DNA of 6,661 nucleotides from Paracoccaceae bacterium (GTDB taxonomy: Bacteria > Pseudomonadota > Alphaproteobacteria > Rhodobacterales > Rhodobacteraceae). Location of the stretch: contig PXDM01000145.1 in the NCBI GenBank assembly GCA_003565055.1, positions 1-6,661 on the forward strand, in the 5' to 3' direction. Made by a program: the position numbers and the translations under genes. This document shows positions 6,326-6,661 of this stretch, piece by piece. A model generated the notes under the pieces. The model worked only from the letters and a program-made list of their open reading frames with translations. It was not told the origin of the DNA and made no database searches. Each line of letters opens with the position of its first letter. The first letter of the stretch is position 1.

Positions 6326-6661
6326 TTACTCTTTGACCGCAGCGCCATGTCCATGCGCGTTGCTTGCGCTCTGGGCCTCCGCTTCGCCGACCAGATCGCG
6401 CGGCAGGATCAGGTTGAGGACGATGGCGATGCCGGCCGCCGGCAGGATGCCCGAGGTCAGCAGCACGCGCGGCGTGTCGGAGAGATGCTGCAGTGCCGAC
6501 GGCTCCAGTTGCAGCCCGAGCCCGACCGAAAGCGAGATCGCGAAGATCACCATGTTGCGCCGGTTCCAGAGCACTTCGGAGAGCATCGAGATCCCCGCCG
6601 CCGCGACCATGCCGAACATCACGATGACGCCGCCGCCCAGCACCTCGATCGGGATGGTGGA
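6326..6661 (-). CDS. NCS2-family xanthine/uracil permease, C-terminal part, 5' end outside window
   Basis: The leftward frame is open from the right edge to TAA at 6326-6328, giving 111 residues of the C-terminus. It begins STIPIEVLGGGVIVMFGMVA, which resembles the late conserved region of nucleobase:cation symporter-2 proteins (UraA, xanthine and uric acid permeases), here with P-x-x-V-L-GG followed by a hydrophobic helix. Two further hydrophobic segments follow (around NMVIFAISLSVGLGL and LTSGILPAAGIAIVLNLILP), then a short hydrophilic cytoplasmic-type tail rich in Ala, Glu and His. These are inner-membrane transporters importing purine or pyrimidine bases with a cation. The substrate cannot be told, because the substrate-contact helices lie outside the window. 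The gene converges on the membrane-protein gene and shows no functional link with it. Confidence 0.88.
   Translation of the reverse strand, partial: STIPIEVLGGGVIVMFGMVAAAGISMLSEVLWNRRNMVIFAISLSVGLGLQLEPSALQHLSDTPRVLLTSGILPAAGIAIVLNLILPRDLVGEAEAQSASNAHGHGAAVKE

Overview
The window looks like ordinary chromosome of an alphaproteobacterium, most likely a member of the Rhodobacteraceae (Rhodobacterales). This rests on high GC with strongly biased codon third positions, on the style of the beta-oxidation proteins, and on a Hint-type protein and a TTAA-N7-TTAAC (CtrA-type) site. It is inferred from the sequence alone, with no database search.

Layout, left to right. (1) The end of a thiolase gene (1-422) is followed 15 bases later by a complete bifunctional enoyl-CoA hydratase/3-hydroxyacyl-CoA dehydrogenase gene (438-2633). 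Together they form a fadA-fadJ type beta-oxidation operon read rightward. (2) A leftward gene for a small Hint-fold protein (2603-3325) converges on fadJ, and the two reading frames overlap by 31 bases. Its region is lower in GC than its neighbours, and both Hint catalytic residues seem to be missing. (3) A 227-base divergent intergenic region (3326-3552) holds a perfect CtrA-type box, an 11-base inverted repeat with A/T-rich arms, a smaller nested palindrome and a possible leader hairpin. (4) A rightward AMP-forming acyl-CoA synthetase (3553-5178) appears to start at TTG. (5) A rightward gene for a one-pass membrane protein (5243-6283) has a C-terminal half resembling an M48 peptidase that has lost its HExxH motif. 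(6) After a strong terminator-like hairpin, the C-terminal end of a leftward NCS2 xanthine/uracil permease runs off the right edge.

The acyl-CoA synthetase could supply acyl-CoA to the thiolase/FadJ pair: activation, then hydration, dehydrogenation and thiolysis. The acyl-CoA dehydrogenase step is not in the window. The Hint gene sits between these two fatty-acid units but has its own, opposite-strand regulatory region and no evident metabolic link. I see no RNA genes, CRISPR array, insertion sequence or phage genes. The parts most worth a second look are the apparently inactive Hint protein with its CtrA-like box and the inverted-repeat intergenic region. The rest is conventional.
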